This document shows, piece by piece, positions 1 through 7,898 of a stretch of 10,863 bases of DNA. The number at the start of each line of letters is the position of its first letter. The first letter of the stretch is position 1. Below the pieces are notes generated by a model. That model saw only the letters and a program-made list of their open reading frames with translations, ran no database searches and was not told where the DNA came from. The DNA comes from Desulfobacula sp. (GTDB lineage Bacteria; Desulfobacterota; Desulfobacteria; Desulfobacterales; Desulfobacteraceae). The stretch lies in the NCBI GenBank assembly GCA_027858355.1, contig JAQICW010000327.1, forward strand, positions 1 through 10,863, read 5' to 3'. Position numbers and translations under genes: made by a program.

Positions 1-601
1 CTTTTTGATATTCTTTTGTCGCCATTTCGTATTTATCCATCTGATAAAGCCGATCGCCACTGATATTCAGCGATGTGGCATCAAAATGAACCAGGCTGTC
101 CGGTCCGAAAAAAGCAGCGTGGTCCGCGGCTTTGATGGCATTGGCAACGGTTTGGTATTTTGAAAAGTCATGAAAAGGGAAGGTTGCAACCCCAATAAGA
201 ATATCTGTTTTAAGCTCTTTTGATAGGTTGTCTTTTAAAGATACAATCATTTTATAGGCTTTTTTTTCATTTTTATAACCCCAGAATGCCAGAGCAAATA
301 AATCTTTGCTTAAGTTCTCCCAGATGCCTTTTTTATGATCCAGAAATGAGTTAAAGGCAGCTTCAAATGTACCTTTAGTTGTTTCCAGGATGCTGTCAGG
401 CGGTGATGAGATTTGAATCACGGCAATAAAGAATTTTTGCCCTGGGATTTTTGTTTTTGACAGTCGTTTTTCAAAGGCTTTAAGCTCGTCTGTTTTTTCC
501 AGAAGAAGATCTCCAAAAAAGGTTTTCGGCGGCTTAATCTTGGAATCATCAGAATCGGTTTTCAGAAAATTAATTTCTTTTGAAGAGAATTTAGGGTTCA
601 T
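1..601 (-). CDS. Degenerate GGDEF-fold / TPR protein, coupled to selA (partial, 3' end outside window)
   Basis: An open frame starts with ATG at 601-599 and stays open to the window edge, giving 200 codons with the C-terminus missing. The ATG overlaps the selA stop (ATGA), so translation is probably coupled to selA. Residues about 55-175 follow the layout of a diguanylate-cyclase fold. A hydrophobic strand (FFIAVIQI) is followed by KDLFALAFWG where GGDEF-ALLLPG would be expected. Then come an ILIGVATFP strand, resembling the late 'SIGVA' strand, and an AADHAAFFG stretch matching 'ADxALYxAK'. The GGDEF loop reads SKDLF (residues 98-102), so catalysis is unlikely. From about residue 179, SGDRLYQMDKYEMATKEYQK matches the first helix pair of a tetratricopeptide repeat, so a TPR array probably continues off the window. 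No signal peptide or membrane segment is visible. The function is unknown. The link to selenocysteine metabolism is inferred from position only. Confidence 0.8.
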   Translation of the reverse strand, partial: MNPKFSSKEINFLKTDSDDSKIKPPKTFFGDLLLEKTDELKAFEKRLSKTKIPGQKFFIAVIQISSPPDSILETTKGTFEAAFNSFLDHKKGIWENLSKDLFALAFWGYKNEKKAYKMIVSLKDNLSKELKTDILIGVATFPFHDFSKYQTVANAIKAADHAAFFGPDSLVHFDATSLNISGDRLYQMDKYEMATKEYQK

Positions 602-2004
602 TTTTTTACCAGTATTTTGGCTAAAGTTGATGAAATAACTGTCTCCTGGCCGTCTTGAATCGTTCTGGGATCTAAAATATATTTATTATCTTCTATCCTG
701 CCTATAATGGATGGTGTTGAAAGACGCATGCGCATTTCAAGTTTGGATACTGATATGTTTTTCGGTTTAATGGTTATGCACTGGGTCGCAAGGTTCAGTT
801 CTGGAAAAGAGCCACCTCCTGGTCGTGAATTCAGATGGGCGACCTCAATATCCGCCAGATCACCCAGAGCCTCCTTAATGGTTTTGAATAACACGTCGCT
901 TTTTTTACAAATATCTTTAAAGGGAATGGTCAACATTTTTAAGGTGGGTATTTTCTGGATGGCGGTATCCTCATCCCTGTATAGTTTTAATGTGGATTCA
1001 AGGGCTGCAAGGGTCAGCTTGTCAATCCGCAAGGCCCGGGTTAGAGGATTTTTTTTGATTAGATCAATGGTCTTTTTTTGTCCGACAATGATGCCGGCCT
1101 GGGGCCCTCCTAAAAGCTTGTCTCCGCTGAAGGTGATAACGTCTGCGCCCGTGCGGACTGAATCCGCAATAGTGGGTTCTAAAGGCAGACCATATTTTGA
1201 GAAGTCAATTAAGGTTCCTGACCCAAGGTCTTCCATGATCGGTATATTCTTATCTTTGCCCAGCAATACCAGGTCTTTTAAATCAACACTGGCAGTAAAA
1301 CCTTCAATTTTATAATTACTGGCATGGACTTTTAAAAAAAGGCCTGTGCTATCAGACACGGCATCTGCGTAATCCCTTAAATGGGTCCGGTTTGTGGTGC
1401 CGACTTCCTTTAATATGCACCCGCTTTTTGTCATCACATCCGGCACCCTGAATGATCCGCCGATTTCAACAAGCTCGCCCCTGGATACCACTACCTGTGT
1501 GTCTTTGGCAATGGTGTTCAACGCCAGTAATACAGCCCCGGCATTATTGTTTACAACTATGGCACTTTGAGCGCCGGTCAGTTCACAGATCAGATCATCC
1601 ACTGCTTCATACCGGATCCCTCTTTTACCGGTTTCAATTTTCAATTCAAGGTTGGAATAGGATTGGGCAATAGCTTTTATGTTATTCAAGGCATCTTCAC
1701 ATAAAAGAGACCGGCCAAGGTTTGTATGGAGCACCACACCGGTTGCATTGATGACAGGGACAAGTCTGGGCCTGACCTTTTCTTTGGCAAGGATATTTGC
1801 CGCAAGCAGGATGGTGTCATGGTCTGTGCTGGTTTCAATATCTGCCAGAATATCCTGCCTTAAATGGTCAAGGGTTTTTCTTAGGGCATCAAGTATTACG
1901 CTCCGGGGGATGCCGATAAATCGATCATCCTTTTTGGCAAGATCCAGAAGATGATCAATACCTGGCAGGTGTTTAAGGCTGTTATGCTTGTCCAAAGGGG
2001 CCAT
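598..2004 (-). CDS. selA: L-seryl-tRNA(Sec) selenium transferase (selenocysteine synthase)
   Basis: SelA is a cytoplasmic PLP enzyme that converts seryl-tRNA(Sec) to selenocysteinyl-tRNA(Sec) using selenophosphate. The 468-residue product has the usual family length. The N-terminal helical region (about 1-75) leads into the large PLP domain, with VINATGVVLHTNLGRSLL (84-101), GKRGIRYEAVDDL (126-138), VVNNNAGAVLLAL (150-162) and SRGELVEIGGSFRVP (174-188). FSGDKLLGGPQAGIIVG (292-308) contains the predicted PLP-binding lysine K296. The C-terminal small domain includes SRPGGGSFPE (393-402). The ATG at 2004 is preceded by a modest AAAAGGT Shine-Dalgarno sequence. The gene lies 80 bases after ilvN on the same strand and overlaps the next gene by 4 bases. 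Its presence implies that the organism makes selenoproteins. selB, selD and tRNA-Sec are not in the window. Confidence 0.97.
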   Translation of the reverse strand: MAPLDKHNSLKHLPGIDHLLDLAKKDDRFIGIPRSVILDALRKTLDHLRQDILADIETSTDHDTILLAANILAKEKVRPRLVPVINATGVVLHTNLGRSLLCEDALNNIKAIAQSYSNLELKIETGKRGIRYEAVDDLICELTGAQSAIVVNNNAGAVLLALNTIAKDTQVVVSRGELVEIGGSFRVPDVMTKSGCILKEVGTTNRTHLRDYADAVSDSTGLFLKVHASNYKIEGFTASVDLKDLVLLGKDKNIPIMEDLGSGTLIDFSKYGLPLEPTIADSVRTGADVITFSGDKLLGGPQAGIIVGQKKTIDLIKKNPLTRALRIDKLTLAALESTLKLYRDEDTAIQKIPTLKMLTIPFKDICKKSDVLFKTIKEALGDLADIEVAHLNSRPGGGSFPELNLATQCITIKPKNISVSKLEMRMRLSTPSIIGRIEDNKYILDPRTIQDGQETVISSTLAKILVKK

Positions 2005-2067
2005 TTTTACCTTTTATTAAAAAATAGTACTAAATACCATTAATTCTTCAAAGCTTTCAACCCTTAT

Positions 2068-2089
2068 CTTAAGATTTTTTTATCTTAAG
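2068..2089. repeat. Small AT-rich inverted repeat at the ilvN 3' end
   Basis: CTTAAGAT (2068-2075) and ATCTTAAG (2082-2089) form a perfect 8-base inverted repeat around a six-T loop. The right arm overlaps the ilvN stop codon (TAA, 2087-2085). The stem is AT-rich, and no T-tract follows it on the ilvN strand, so it is not a convincing intrinsic terminator. It could be a weak pause or processing site between ilvN and selA. Confidence 0.4.
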
Positions 2090-2570
2090 TTTCCTTATAC
2101 AGCGCCAATACCCCTGATCTTGCAAGTTTTTTAATGCCAAAGGGTTCAAGCAGGCCAAGCAGGTCATCAATGGTATCTTCGTCGCCGGTTACTTCAATAA
2201 TATAATATTCAGGGCCTGTATCCATTATCCGGCCCTGAAAGGTGGTGATAATTTGGTTCAGGTTTTGTTTTTTCCCTGGCGACACTTTAACACAGATTAG
2301 TGCCATCTCTCGTTTTATAGCCTTTTCCCCGGTCATGTCCCGCAGCTTGATGACATTTACGAGGCGCTTAATCTGTTTTTTGCATTGTTCCAGTTGCAAA
2401 GGATGGGCCCTTGTTGTAATGGTGATTCTGGACATTTTGGGATTGGCTGTTGGCGCTCCGCAGATGGTTTCAATATTATAGCCCCGCCCGGCAAAAAGGC
2501 CTGCAATCCTTGCGGTTACACCGGGTTCGTTTTCTACCAGCATGGTAAGTATGTGTTTGTCCTGTTCCAT
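2085..2570 (-). CDS. ilvN: Acetolactate synthase, small (regulatory) subunit
   Basis: This is the regulatory subunit of acetohydroxyacid synthase, which catalyses the first common step of valine, leucine and isoleucine synthesis. It activates the catalytic subunit and confers valine feedback inhibition. The 161-residue length is typical of the IlvN/IlvH family. The N-terminal ACT domain (about 4-78) shows LVENEPGVTARIAGLFAGRG and YNIETI. The C-terminal domain (about 84-160) begins EKAIKREMALICVKV and contains GRIMDTGPEYYIIEVTGD. The ATG at 2570 has an AGGA ribosome-binding site 6 bases upstream. The catalytic gene ilvB is not adjacent: upstream is a 456-base spacer and a divergent kinase operon, and downstream is selA. 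This differs from the common ilvB-ilvN arrangement, so the partner must be encoded elsewhere. The identity is firm. Confidence 0.95.
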   Translation of the reverse strand: MEQDKHILTMLVENEPGVTARIAGLFAGRGYNIETICGAPTANPKMSRITITTRAHPLQLEQCKKQIKRLVNVIKLRDMTGEKAIKREMALICVKVSPGKKQNLNQIITTFQGRIMDTGPEYYIIEVTGDEDTIDDLLGLLEPFGIKKLARSGVLALYKET

Positions 2571-2740
2571 AATATTCCTGATATTAAAGGTTCTAAATAA
2601 CTATAAAATAATGTAAGCGCCTGAGAATTTATAATAATGGCTATTTTTATCATGATTTGAATCAGTATCAATCCTGGCTGAATTTGTAAAGTTAAGAATA
2701 AATTGGATAATGCTGACGTATGAAAATAGAAACTCCATAA

Positions 2741-2761
2741 TATCAGAGACCTTGCCTGATA
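2741..2761. repeat. 6-base inverted repeat in the putative ilvN leader
   Basis: TATCAG (2741-2746) and CTGATA (2756-2761) are perfect inverted arms with a 9-base loop. On the ilvN strand the stem follows a T-rich stretch and is not itself followed by Ts, so it is not a terminator. It lies just downstream of the candidate leftward -10 box and could be an operator or simple leader structure. The arms are short and may have arisen by chance. Confidence 0.25.
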
Positions 2762-2785
2762 AAAAAAATATTTTGTCGCAAAAAT

Positions 2786-2814
2786 ACTATAAACAAATCT
2801 TTGAACCTTGTCGA
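2786..2814 (-). promoter_or_regulatory. Candidate sigma70-type promoter for ilvN-selA
   Basis: On the minus strand TCGACA (2814-2809) and TATAGT (2791-2786) are separated by 17 bases. Each hexamer matches 5 of 6 consensus positions. The predicted start near 2779 would give ilvN a leader of about 210 bases. The spacer is AT-rich, so chance matches are expected. A weaker alternative, TTGATA and TAAAAA spaced by 16 bases, lies closer to ilvN. Confidence 0.35.
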
Positions 2815-2985
2815 AAAGCATCATGGATATCAGTATGAGCACTGTTTTTCATATTAAGCACTTTTAATTTTAAAAAATTGATCTTAATCAGAGAAAAAAC
2901 TATCTGGACATAAAAATAGGCATCAAAACCCTTACCCGATCTATTGAAAATTAATTCGTGCATCAGCACCGTAAATTGGAGGTTA

Positions 2986-3014
2986 TTGACTAAATTTTCT
3001 AACCAGATTATAGA
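2986..3014 (+). promoter_or_regulatory. Probable sigma70-type promoter of the hybrid kinase operon
   Basis: TTGACT (2986-2991, 5 of 6 consensus) and TATAGA (3009-3014, 4 of 6) are separated by an optimal 17 bases, directly upstream of the kinase gene. Transcription would start near 3021. That is only about 6 bases before the most upstream ATG (3027) but about 39 bases before the ATG at 3060, which supports the second as the true start. Confidence 0.5.
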
Positions 3015-3059
3015 AGAGAATAACTAATGTTTTCACTTTTTAATTTATGGGATTTTTGT

Positions 3060-6000
3060 ATGGGAAAAAAAATAAGTTATGAGGCTATGGAGCGCAGGGT
3101 AAAAGAGTTAGAGCAGACAGTCTCTGATTACCGGAATGAAAAAAAAATATTCCAGGACAGTGAATCCCAGGTTCATAAATATCTTTCCATTGCCAGGGTC
3201 ATGTTTGTTGCCCTTGACAAAGAAGGGAACATCACACTCATTAATAAATGTGGTTTGGGAACCCTTGGCTATCAAAAAGAAGAATTGATTGGTAAGAATT
3301 GGTTTAAAACCTGTCTGCCGGAACAATTCCGGGAAGATGCCTTAATGGTTTATCATCAATTGATGGCAGGTGTTATTGAACCGGTTGAGTATTATGAGAA
3401 TCCAATTCTACGGAAAGATGGGACAGAATGTATTATTGCCTGGCACAACGCAATTTTGAAAGACTCAAATGGTGACATTATTGGATCTTTAAGTTCAGGA
3501 AGCGACATCACCGAACAAAAGCAGACTGAACAAGTGCTTATAGAAAGTGAGGAAAAATATCGTATTCTGTTTAAAAAATCAAAAGATGCTATTTTGATAA
3601 TCGAAAATGAAAAATTTGTTGACTGCAACCAGGCAACAGTGGACATGTTGGGTTATAAAAACAAAATTGAATTCCTTAAAACCCATCCTTCAGAACTTTC
3701 CCCGGAGTATCAGTCTGATGGCAAAAGCTCTTTCATAAAAGCAAAGAAAATGATGGATCTTGCCCTGGAAAATGGCAGTCATCTTTTTGAATGGGATCAC
3801 ACCAGAGCAAATGGAGAAGTTTTCCCTGTAGAGGTTCTTCTAACGACGATTTCTAACCAGAAAATTCATACTGTCTGGCGGGATATCACCAATCGCAAAA
3901 AGGAAGAAATGGCCCGCCAAAAAGAAAAAGAAACCCTTGCGACAATTCTTGAAAGCACATCCCATGGAATTGCATTGACTGACAACCATGGTAAATACCT
4001 TTATGTAAACCCTTATTTTACAGAGATTACAGGATATACGCTCAAAGATATTCCCACCAAAGAAGACTGGTTCGAGAAAGCCTATCCAGATAAAGAGTAC
4101 AGAAAAAAGGTCTTTGAAGCATGGAGCGATGACAGCAAACATTTATATCGTGGAAAGCATCAAGAATTCAAGATTATATGTAAAGATGGCCAGTCAAAAC
4201 ATATAGAATTCAGGTCTACTTTTTTAAAGGATCAAAAAATTTCTGTGCTTACAGATGTTACACAGCGCAGAAAAATCGAGGGATCACTGAGAGAAAGCAA
4301 AGAAAGGCTTCGAACCGTGATGGAAACCATTGTGGACCCGGTGGTTGTCTATGATGGCCAGGGTAAGGTGACCTACTTGAATCCTGCCTTTACCCGTGTG
4401 TTTGGCTGGATTTCGGACGAGATTATTGGCAATCGGATCGATTTTGTTCCGGATAAAGAAATACTGGCAACGCAAAAAGCCGTTACCCGGGTATTTAAAG
4501 GGGAGAATATTTCCGGGTTTGAGACAGAGCGAACAACCAAAAACGGCAGCACTATTTCAGTCAGGGTGGGTGCAGCATTGATTCTGGACAGTCAAGGCAA
4601 GCACGATGGCATAGTGGTTAATTTTCAGGATATCACCCGGGAAAAACTGGCACAGGATGAATTAAACAGGATGAATCAAGAACTTGAAAAAGCCATTGAA
4701 AAGGCAAACCTGATGGCTGACAATGCTAAAGCTGCAAACACTGCCAAGAGTGAATTCCTTGCCAATATGAGCCATGAAATCCGGACACCTTTAAATGGTG
4801 TTATCGGAATGACCGGTCTTCTATTGGATACAGATCTTACCGATGACCAGCGGCATTATGCCAGCATTGTGCGGAACAGTGGAGAAGGACTCTTGGGAGT
4901 GATAAACGATATCCTTGATTTTTCCAAAATAGAAGCCGGCAAGCTTGAGATGGAAATCATTGATTTTGATCTGCGATATATGCTGGATGATTTTGTCTCG
5001 ATGATGTTTGTGCATGTGCAGGAAAAGGATCTTGAGTTTCTTTGTGCTGCATCTCCGGACGTGCCTGCACGGCTTAGGGGTGATCCTGGCAGGCTTCGCC
5101 AGATTCTTGCCAATCTTGTGGGCAATGCAGCTAAATTTACAGCCAAAGGAGAAATCTCCGTCCGGGTATACCTGGAAAAAGAAACTAAAACAGATGTCAG
5201 GCTCTTGTTTTCCATAAAAGACACCGGCATTGGGATCCCTGCTGAAAAACATGATCTGCTTTTTCAAAGTTTTACCCAGGCAGATACATCCACCACAAGG
5301 GAATTCGGAGGTACGGGTCTGGGTCTGACCATCTCCAAAAAATTGTGCGAAATGATGGGAGGAAAAATCGGTGTCAACAGTGAGGTGGGTAAAGGTTCTG
5401 AATTTTGGTTCACCGCGCTTTTTAAAAAACAGATAGAATTGGCCCACCTCGTCATGCCGGCACAAAAAGCTGACATGAAAGGATTACATGTCCTGGTAGT
5501 GGATGACAATAAAACAAACCGCGAGATAATCCAGGGCCAGTTAGGTTCCTGGGGGTGCCGGGTAAAAGAGGCAGTGAGCGGGCCTGAAGCCCTGCGAATA
5601 CTCTATGATGAAGGGAGCAAAGAAGATCCTTTTCAACTGGCCATTTTAGATATGCAGATGCCGATAATGGATGGCCTGTCGCTGGGAAAAATTATTAAAT
5701 CCGATGATAAACTAAAATCAATTCATCTGGTTATGATGACCTCAATGGGGCAGGCCGGTGATGCCAGAGAATTTGAAGAAACAGGTTTTGCAGCCTACTT
5801 AATCAAACCCGTTGGGTATTCAGACCTGTTCGACTGCCTGTCGACTATCATATCTGGCGGTTTAAAGCCACAAAAGAAAAGTAGCATCATCACCCGCCAC
5901 ACGGTTCGGGAACAGCGGGAGAAAAATGTTCGTATTCTCCTGGCAGAAGATAATATAACCAACCAGCAGGTTGCCACAGGTCTTTTGAAAAAATTCGGGT

Positions 6001-6707
6001 TTGTTAATATAAAAACGGCAAAAAACGGGATAAAAGTCGTGAAAGCATTTGAAGAAGATTCTTATGACCTTGTTTTAATGGATATACAAATGCCGGAAAT
6101 GGATGGTTTTGAAGCCACACGTCAAATTCGAAAAATTGAATTAGAATCAGCTGGAAAAAGAATACCCATCATTGCAATGACGGCTCATGCCATGAAAGAA
6201 GACCGGGACAGATGTCTTTCAGCTGGAATGGATGATTATGTATCCAAACCGATAGATCCGAAAAAATTATTAGAGGTCCTGGAACGCTGCTTGCCCAAAG
6301 AAAACATGGTGACAGCGCCTTTGGCCCAGGAGCCAGACAAGACCTTGAATCAAAAAACAATTGCCCAAAATGATCTGATGGTATTTGATAAAGATGCTTT
6401 TATGGATCGTTTGATGGGTGATGCACAGCTGGCTGCAATAGTTATTTCAGGTTTTTTAGAGGATATACCAAGACAGTTAGAATCGCTTAAAGGGTTTATC
6501 CATCAAAAAAATACAGAGGATGCAGGAAAACAGGGACATCAAATCAAAGGCGCAGCCGGTAATGTTGGTGCTGATGCCTTGAGAAAGATTGCTTCTGAGA
6601 TCGAAATCGCTGGAAAAGCCGGAGATTTAGACAGATTGATCAGCATTGCACCCCAAGTGGAAGAAACATTTGCTCAATTGAAAACAGCCATGGAGGAAAT
6701 GATCTGA
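3060..6707 (+). CDS. PAS-rich hybrid sensor histidine kinase with two REC domains and HPt (BarA-like layout)
   Basis: This multi-step phosphorelay kinase has 1215 residues, numbered here from the ATG at 3060. An N-terminal coiled segment ([13 protein letters not shown]) precedes four PAS domains at about 34-155, 162-277, 291-404 and 416-529, several closing with the typical DIT sequence. A linker coil (529-562) leads to HisKA with [10 protein letters not shown] and phospho-acceptor H572. The HATPase domain has N-box N685/N689, DTGIGIP (721-727) and GGTGLGL (750-756). REC1 (809-929) has D815/D816, phospho-acceptor D864 and K916. REC2 (957-1079) has D964, D1008 and K1063. HPt (1109-1211) has H1160 in [13 protein letters not shown]. 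All key relay residues are present. I see no membrane segment or signal peptide, so it probably senses a cytoplasmic cue through the PAS domains; the ligand is unknown. An in-frame ATG at 3027 would add 11 residues but lies almost on the predicted transcription start. The ATG at 3060 has a GGGA 7 bases upstream. The stop shares a base with the next gene's start. Confidence 0.95.
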   Translation: MGKKISYEAMERRVKELEQTVSDYRNEKKIFQDSESQVHKYLSIARVMFVALDKEGNITLINKCGLGTLGYQKEELIGKNWFKTCLPEQFREDALMVYHQLMAGVIEPVEYYENPILRKDGTECIIAWHNAILKDSNGDIIGSLSSGSDITEQKQTEQVLIESEEKYRILFKKSKDAILIIENEKFVDCNQATVDMLGYKNKIEFLKTHPSELSPEYQSDGKSSFIKAKKMMDLALENGSHLFEWDHTRANGEVFPVEVLLTTISNQKIHTVWRDITNRKKEEMARQKEKETLATILESTSHGIALTDNHGKYLYVNPYFTEITGYTLKDIPTKEDWFEKAYPDKEYRKKVFEAWSDDSKHLYRGKHQEFKIICKDGQSKHIEFRSTFLKDQKISVLTDVTQRRKIEGSLRESKERLRTVMETIVDPVVVYDGQGKVTYLNPAFTRVFGWISDEIIGNRIDFVPDKEILATQKAVTRVFKGENISGFETERTTKNGSTISVRVGAALILDSQGKHDGIVVNFQDITREKLAQDELNRMNQELEKAIEKANLMADNAKAANTAKSEFLANMSHEIRTPLNGVIGMTGLLLDTDLTDDQRHYASIVRNSGEGLLGVINDILDFSKIEAGKLEMEIIDFDLRYMLDDFVSMMFVHVQEKDLEFLCAASPDVPARLRGDPGRLRQILANLVGNAAKFTAKGEISVRVYLEKETKTDVRLLFSIKDTGIGIPAEKHDLLFQSFTQADTSTTREFGGTGLGLTISKKLCEMMGGKIGVNSEVGKGSEFWFTALFKKQIELAHLVMPAQKADMKGLHVLVVDDNKTNREIIQGQLGSWGCRVKEAVSGPEALRILYDEGSKEDPFQLAILDMQMPIMDGLSLGKIIKSDDKLKSIHLVMMTSMGQAGDAREFEETGFAAYLIKPVGYSDLFDCLSTIISGGLKPQKKSSIITRHTVREQREKNVRILLAEDNITNQQVATGLLKKFGFVNIKTAKNGIKVVKAFEEDSYDLVLMDIQMPEMDGFEATRQIRKIELESAGKRIPIIAMTAHAMKEDRDRCLSAGMDDYVSKPIDPKKLLEVLERCLPKENMVTAPLAQEPDKTLNQKTIAQNDLMVFDKDAFMDRLMGDAQLAAIVISGFLEDIPRQLESLKGFIHQKNTEDAGKQGHQIKGAAGNVGADALRKIASEIEIAGKAGDLDRLISIAPQVEETFAQLKTAMEEMI
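6692..6697 (+). promoter_or_regulatory. Strong ribosome-binding site inside the kinase 3' end
   Basis: GGAGGA lies 9 bases before the ATG at 6707 that begins the GGDEF response regulator. It sits within the last codons of the kinase. It fixes the start of the downstream gene and implies tightly coupled translation across the TGATG junction. Confidence 0.7.
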
Positions 6708-7615
6708 TGAAAGTCCTAATTGCTGAAGATGATATGACATCCCGAATCATTCTGGATTCAATTTTAAAAAAATGGGGGTTTACACCGGTTTTGACATGCA
6801 ATGGAAAAGAAGCATGGGAGGTCATGCAATCCAAAGATGCGCCCAGGCTTGCTGTTCTTGACTGGCAAATGCCTGAAATGAACGGGATTGAGGTTTGTCA
6901 AAAGATACGTGAAATTGACACTTCTGAGCCACCTTACCTGATTCTTTTGACGTCAAAAGATGAGAAAAAAGATATTGTCAAGGGATTGGAAGCAGGTGCC
7001 AACGATTTTATTTCAAAACCCTATGATAATAAAGAACTGCAAGCCCGCATCAATGTCGGCCAACGGATGGTAAAGCTCCAATCCGAACTTGGTGAAGCCT
7101 ATCGAGCACTGGAACATGAAGCCATGCATGATCCTTTGACCAATATCTTCAACCGGAGGGCCATTATGGATCTGTTGGAAAAAGAGATTGCCAGGGCAAA
7201 ACGGGAAAAAACCGGTCTGTGCGTTGGCGTATGTGATCTTGATTATTTTAAAAAAGTGAATGATACTTATGGCCATAAAATTGGTGATGATGTATTGATT
7301 GCTTTTACTCGATTTGTCACGGACAAGTTGCGGATAAATGATCATGTTGGCAGGATCGGGGGTGAAGAATTCCTGATTGTGGTTTCTGGATCTAAAGACT
7401 TACAAAAGGATGCCTTGTTTGAACGGATTTGTGAGTACGTTCGTAACAGTGAAATCTCCACTGAAAAAGGGAATGTCTCAATTACTGTCAGTATCGGGGT
7501 GTCCCAATATACGGGTGTTGAAAATTCTAGCATATTGCTGGCAACAGCAGATACTGCTTTATATCATGCCAAGAAACTTGGGCGCGACCGCGTTGTTTGT
7601 GCGGATGACATATAG
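6707..7615 (+). CDS. Response regulator with diguanylate cyclase (GGDEF) output
   Basis: This 302-residue cytoplasmic response regulator probably makes c-di-GMP from two GTP when phosphorylated. The receiver domain (1-120) has LIAEDD with E7-D9, phospho-acceptor D52 in LAVLDWQMPEMNG, and K104 in FISKPYD. A helical linker (about 120-138) joins it to the GGDEF domain (about 138-300). Motifs there are DPLTNIFNRRA, the metal and substrate region DLDYFKKVNDTYGH (177-190), and the active-site loop GGEEF (218-222). RIND (209-212), exactly five residues before GGEEF, is a canonical RxxD inhibitory site, so product inhibition by c-di-GMP is expected. The layout resembles a single-receiver version of PleD. 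It shares one base with the kinase stop codon, so the kinase's HPt domain is the likely phosphodonor; that pairing is inferred from gene order. Confidence 0.95.
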   Translation: MKVLIAEDDMTSRIILDSILKKWGFTPVLTCNGKEAWEVMQSKDAPRLAVLDWQMPEMNGIEVCQKIREIDTSEPPYLILLTSKDEKKDIVKGLEAGANDFISKPYDNKELQARINVGQRMVKLQSELGEAYRALEHEAMHDPLTNIFNRRAIMDLLEKEIARAKREKTGLCVGVCDLDYFKKVNDTYGHKIGDDVLIAFTRFVTDKLRINDHVGRIGGEEFLIVVSGSKDLQKDALFERICEYVRNSEISTEKGNVSITVSIGVSQYTGVENSSILLATADTALYHAKKLGRDRVVCADDI

Positions 7616-7620
7616 AAATT

Positions 7621-7871
7621 ATGAGATCTGTTTTTTTTGCTATCCTGGCAGGCATGGTGCTTTTTTCGGTTGTAAAAACTTTGAGGCAAAACCTGAGATT
7701 TCTCTTCCATTGAGGAATCCTGATAGTTTTTCCATTGATACAGGCAAAAGTGATATTATTGAGGACTGGTGGTTATTTTTTGACACTGATGAACTTAATG
7801 CTATAATCAAAGATGCTAAGGCTCACAATTTTGATTTAAAAATTCTCAAAGCAAGGTTGGAAGAACAGTAA
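7621..7871 (+). pseudogene. Truncated, frameshifted remnant of a NodT/TolC-family outer-membrane efflux lipoprotein
   Basis: From ATG 7621, five bases after the regulator's stop, the frame reads MRSVFFAILAGMVLFS, a lipoprotein-type signal sequence. It then goes out of frame. In the -1 frame the sequence continues as GCKNFEAKPEISLPLRNP, DWWLFFDTDELNAIIKDA and NFDLKILKARLEEQ, ending at TAA (7869-7871). Joined, these give LFS-GC (a lipobox cysteine, codon 7671-7673), then the WW..F.D..LN..I..A...N.DLK...ARLE pattern that opens NodT/CusC-type outer-membrane factors. One missing base between 7631 and 7670, near the T8 run or in TTTTTTCGG, would explain the shift. Only about 83 of the family's usual 450-480 codons remain, followed 27 bases later by pyrF. 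Neither piece can make a working channel. The family call comes from motif recognition, not a search. A sequencing error could explain the frameshift but not the truncation. Confidence 0.75.
7780..7807 (+). promoter_or_regulatory. Perfect-consensus sigma70-type promoter for pyrF
   Basis: TTGACA (7780-7785) and TATAAT (7802-7807) both match the consensus at all six positions and are separated by 16 bases. The predicted start near 7814 gives pyrF a leader of about 85 bases. The promoter lies inside the efflux-lipoprotein remnant, overlapping its FFDTDELNAII codons. It would let pyrF be expressed independently of the kinase operon. Confidence 0.65.
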
Positions 7872-7898
7872 AAATAAAGGGGTGGCAAGGAGAAAATT

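Larger units (their letters stand above)
2571..3026. other. AT-rich divergent intergenic region between ilvN and the kinase operon
   Basis: This 456-base spacer separates the divergent ilvN and hybrid-kinase transcription units. It is markedly more AT-rich than its neighbours and has many A and T runs. I see no tRNA, no recognisable riboswitch and no convincing small gene. The short leftward frames here (2534-2842 and 2787-2969) lack family motifs and good ribosome-binding sites. The region holds a good rightward promoter near its right end, a plausible leftward promoter around 2786-2814, and a short inverted repeat at 2741-2761. Confidence 0.7.

Noticed and set aside
707..1315. A 202-codon plus-strand open frame.
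   Set aside because: It is antisense to selA, which has full family motifs and correct length.
2068..2089. An intrinsic terminator after ilvN.
   Set aside because: The stem is AT-rich and no U-tract follows on the transcribed strand; selA is probably co-transcribed.
2534..2969. Two leftward frames in the ilvN-kinase spacer.
   Set aside because: They have AT-driven composition, no good ribosome-binding site, overlap the ilvN start, and show no recognisable motif.
4821..5465. A 214-codon open frame on the minus strand opposite the kinase gene.
   Set aside because: It lies wholly opposite the HisKA/HATPase coding region, shows no family motif, and is explained by codon structure of the kinase.
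7735..7759. TTGATA and TATTAT as an alternative pyrF promoter.
   Set aside because: The spacer is only 13 bases, too short; the perfect pair at 7780-7807 is far better.
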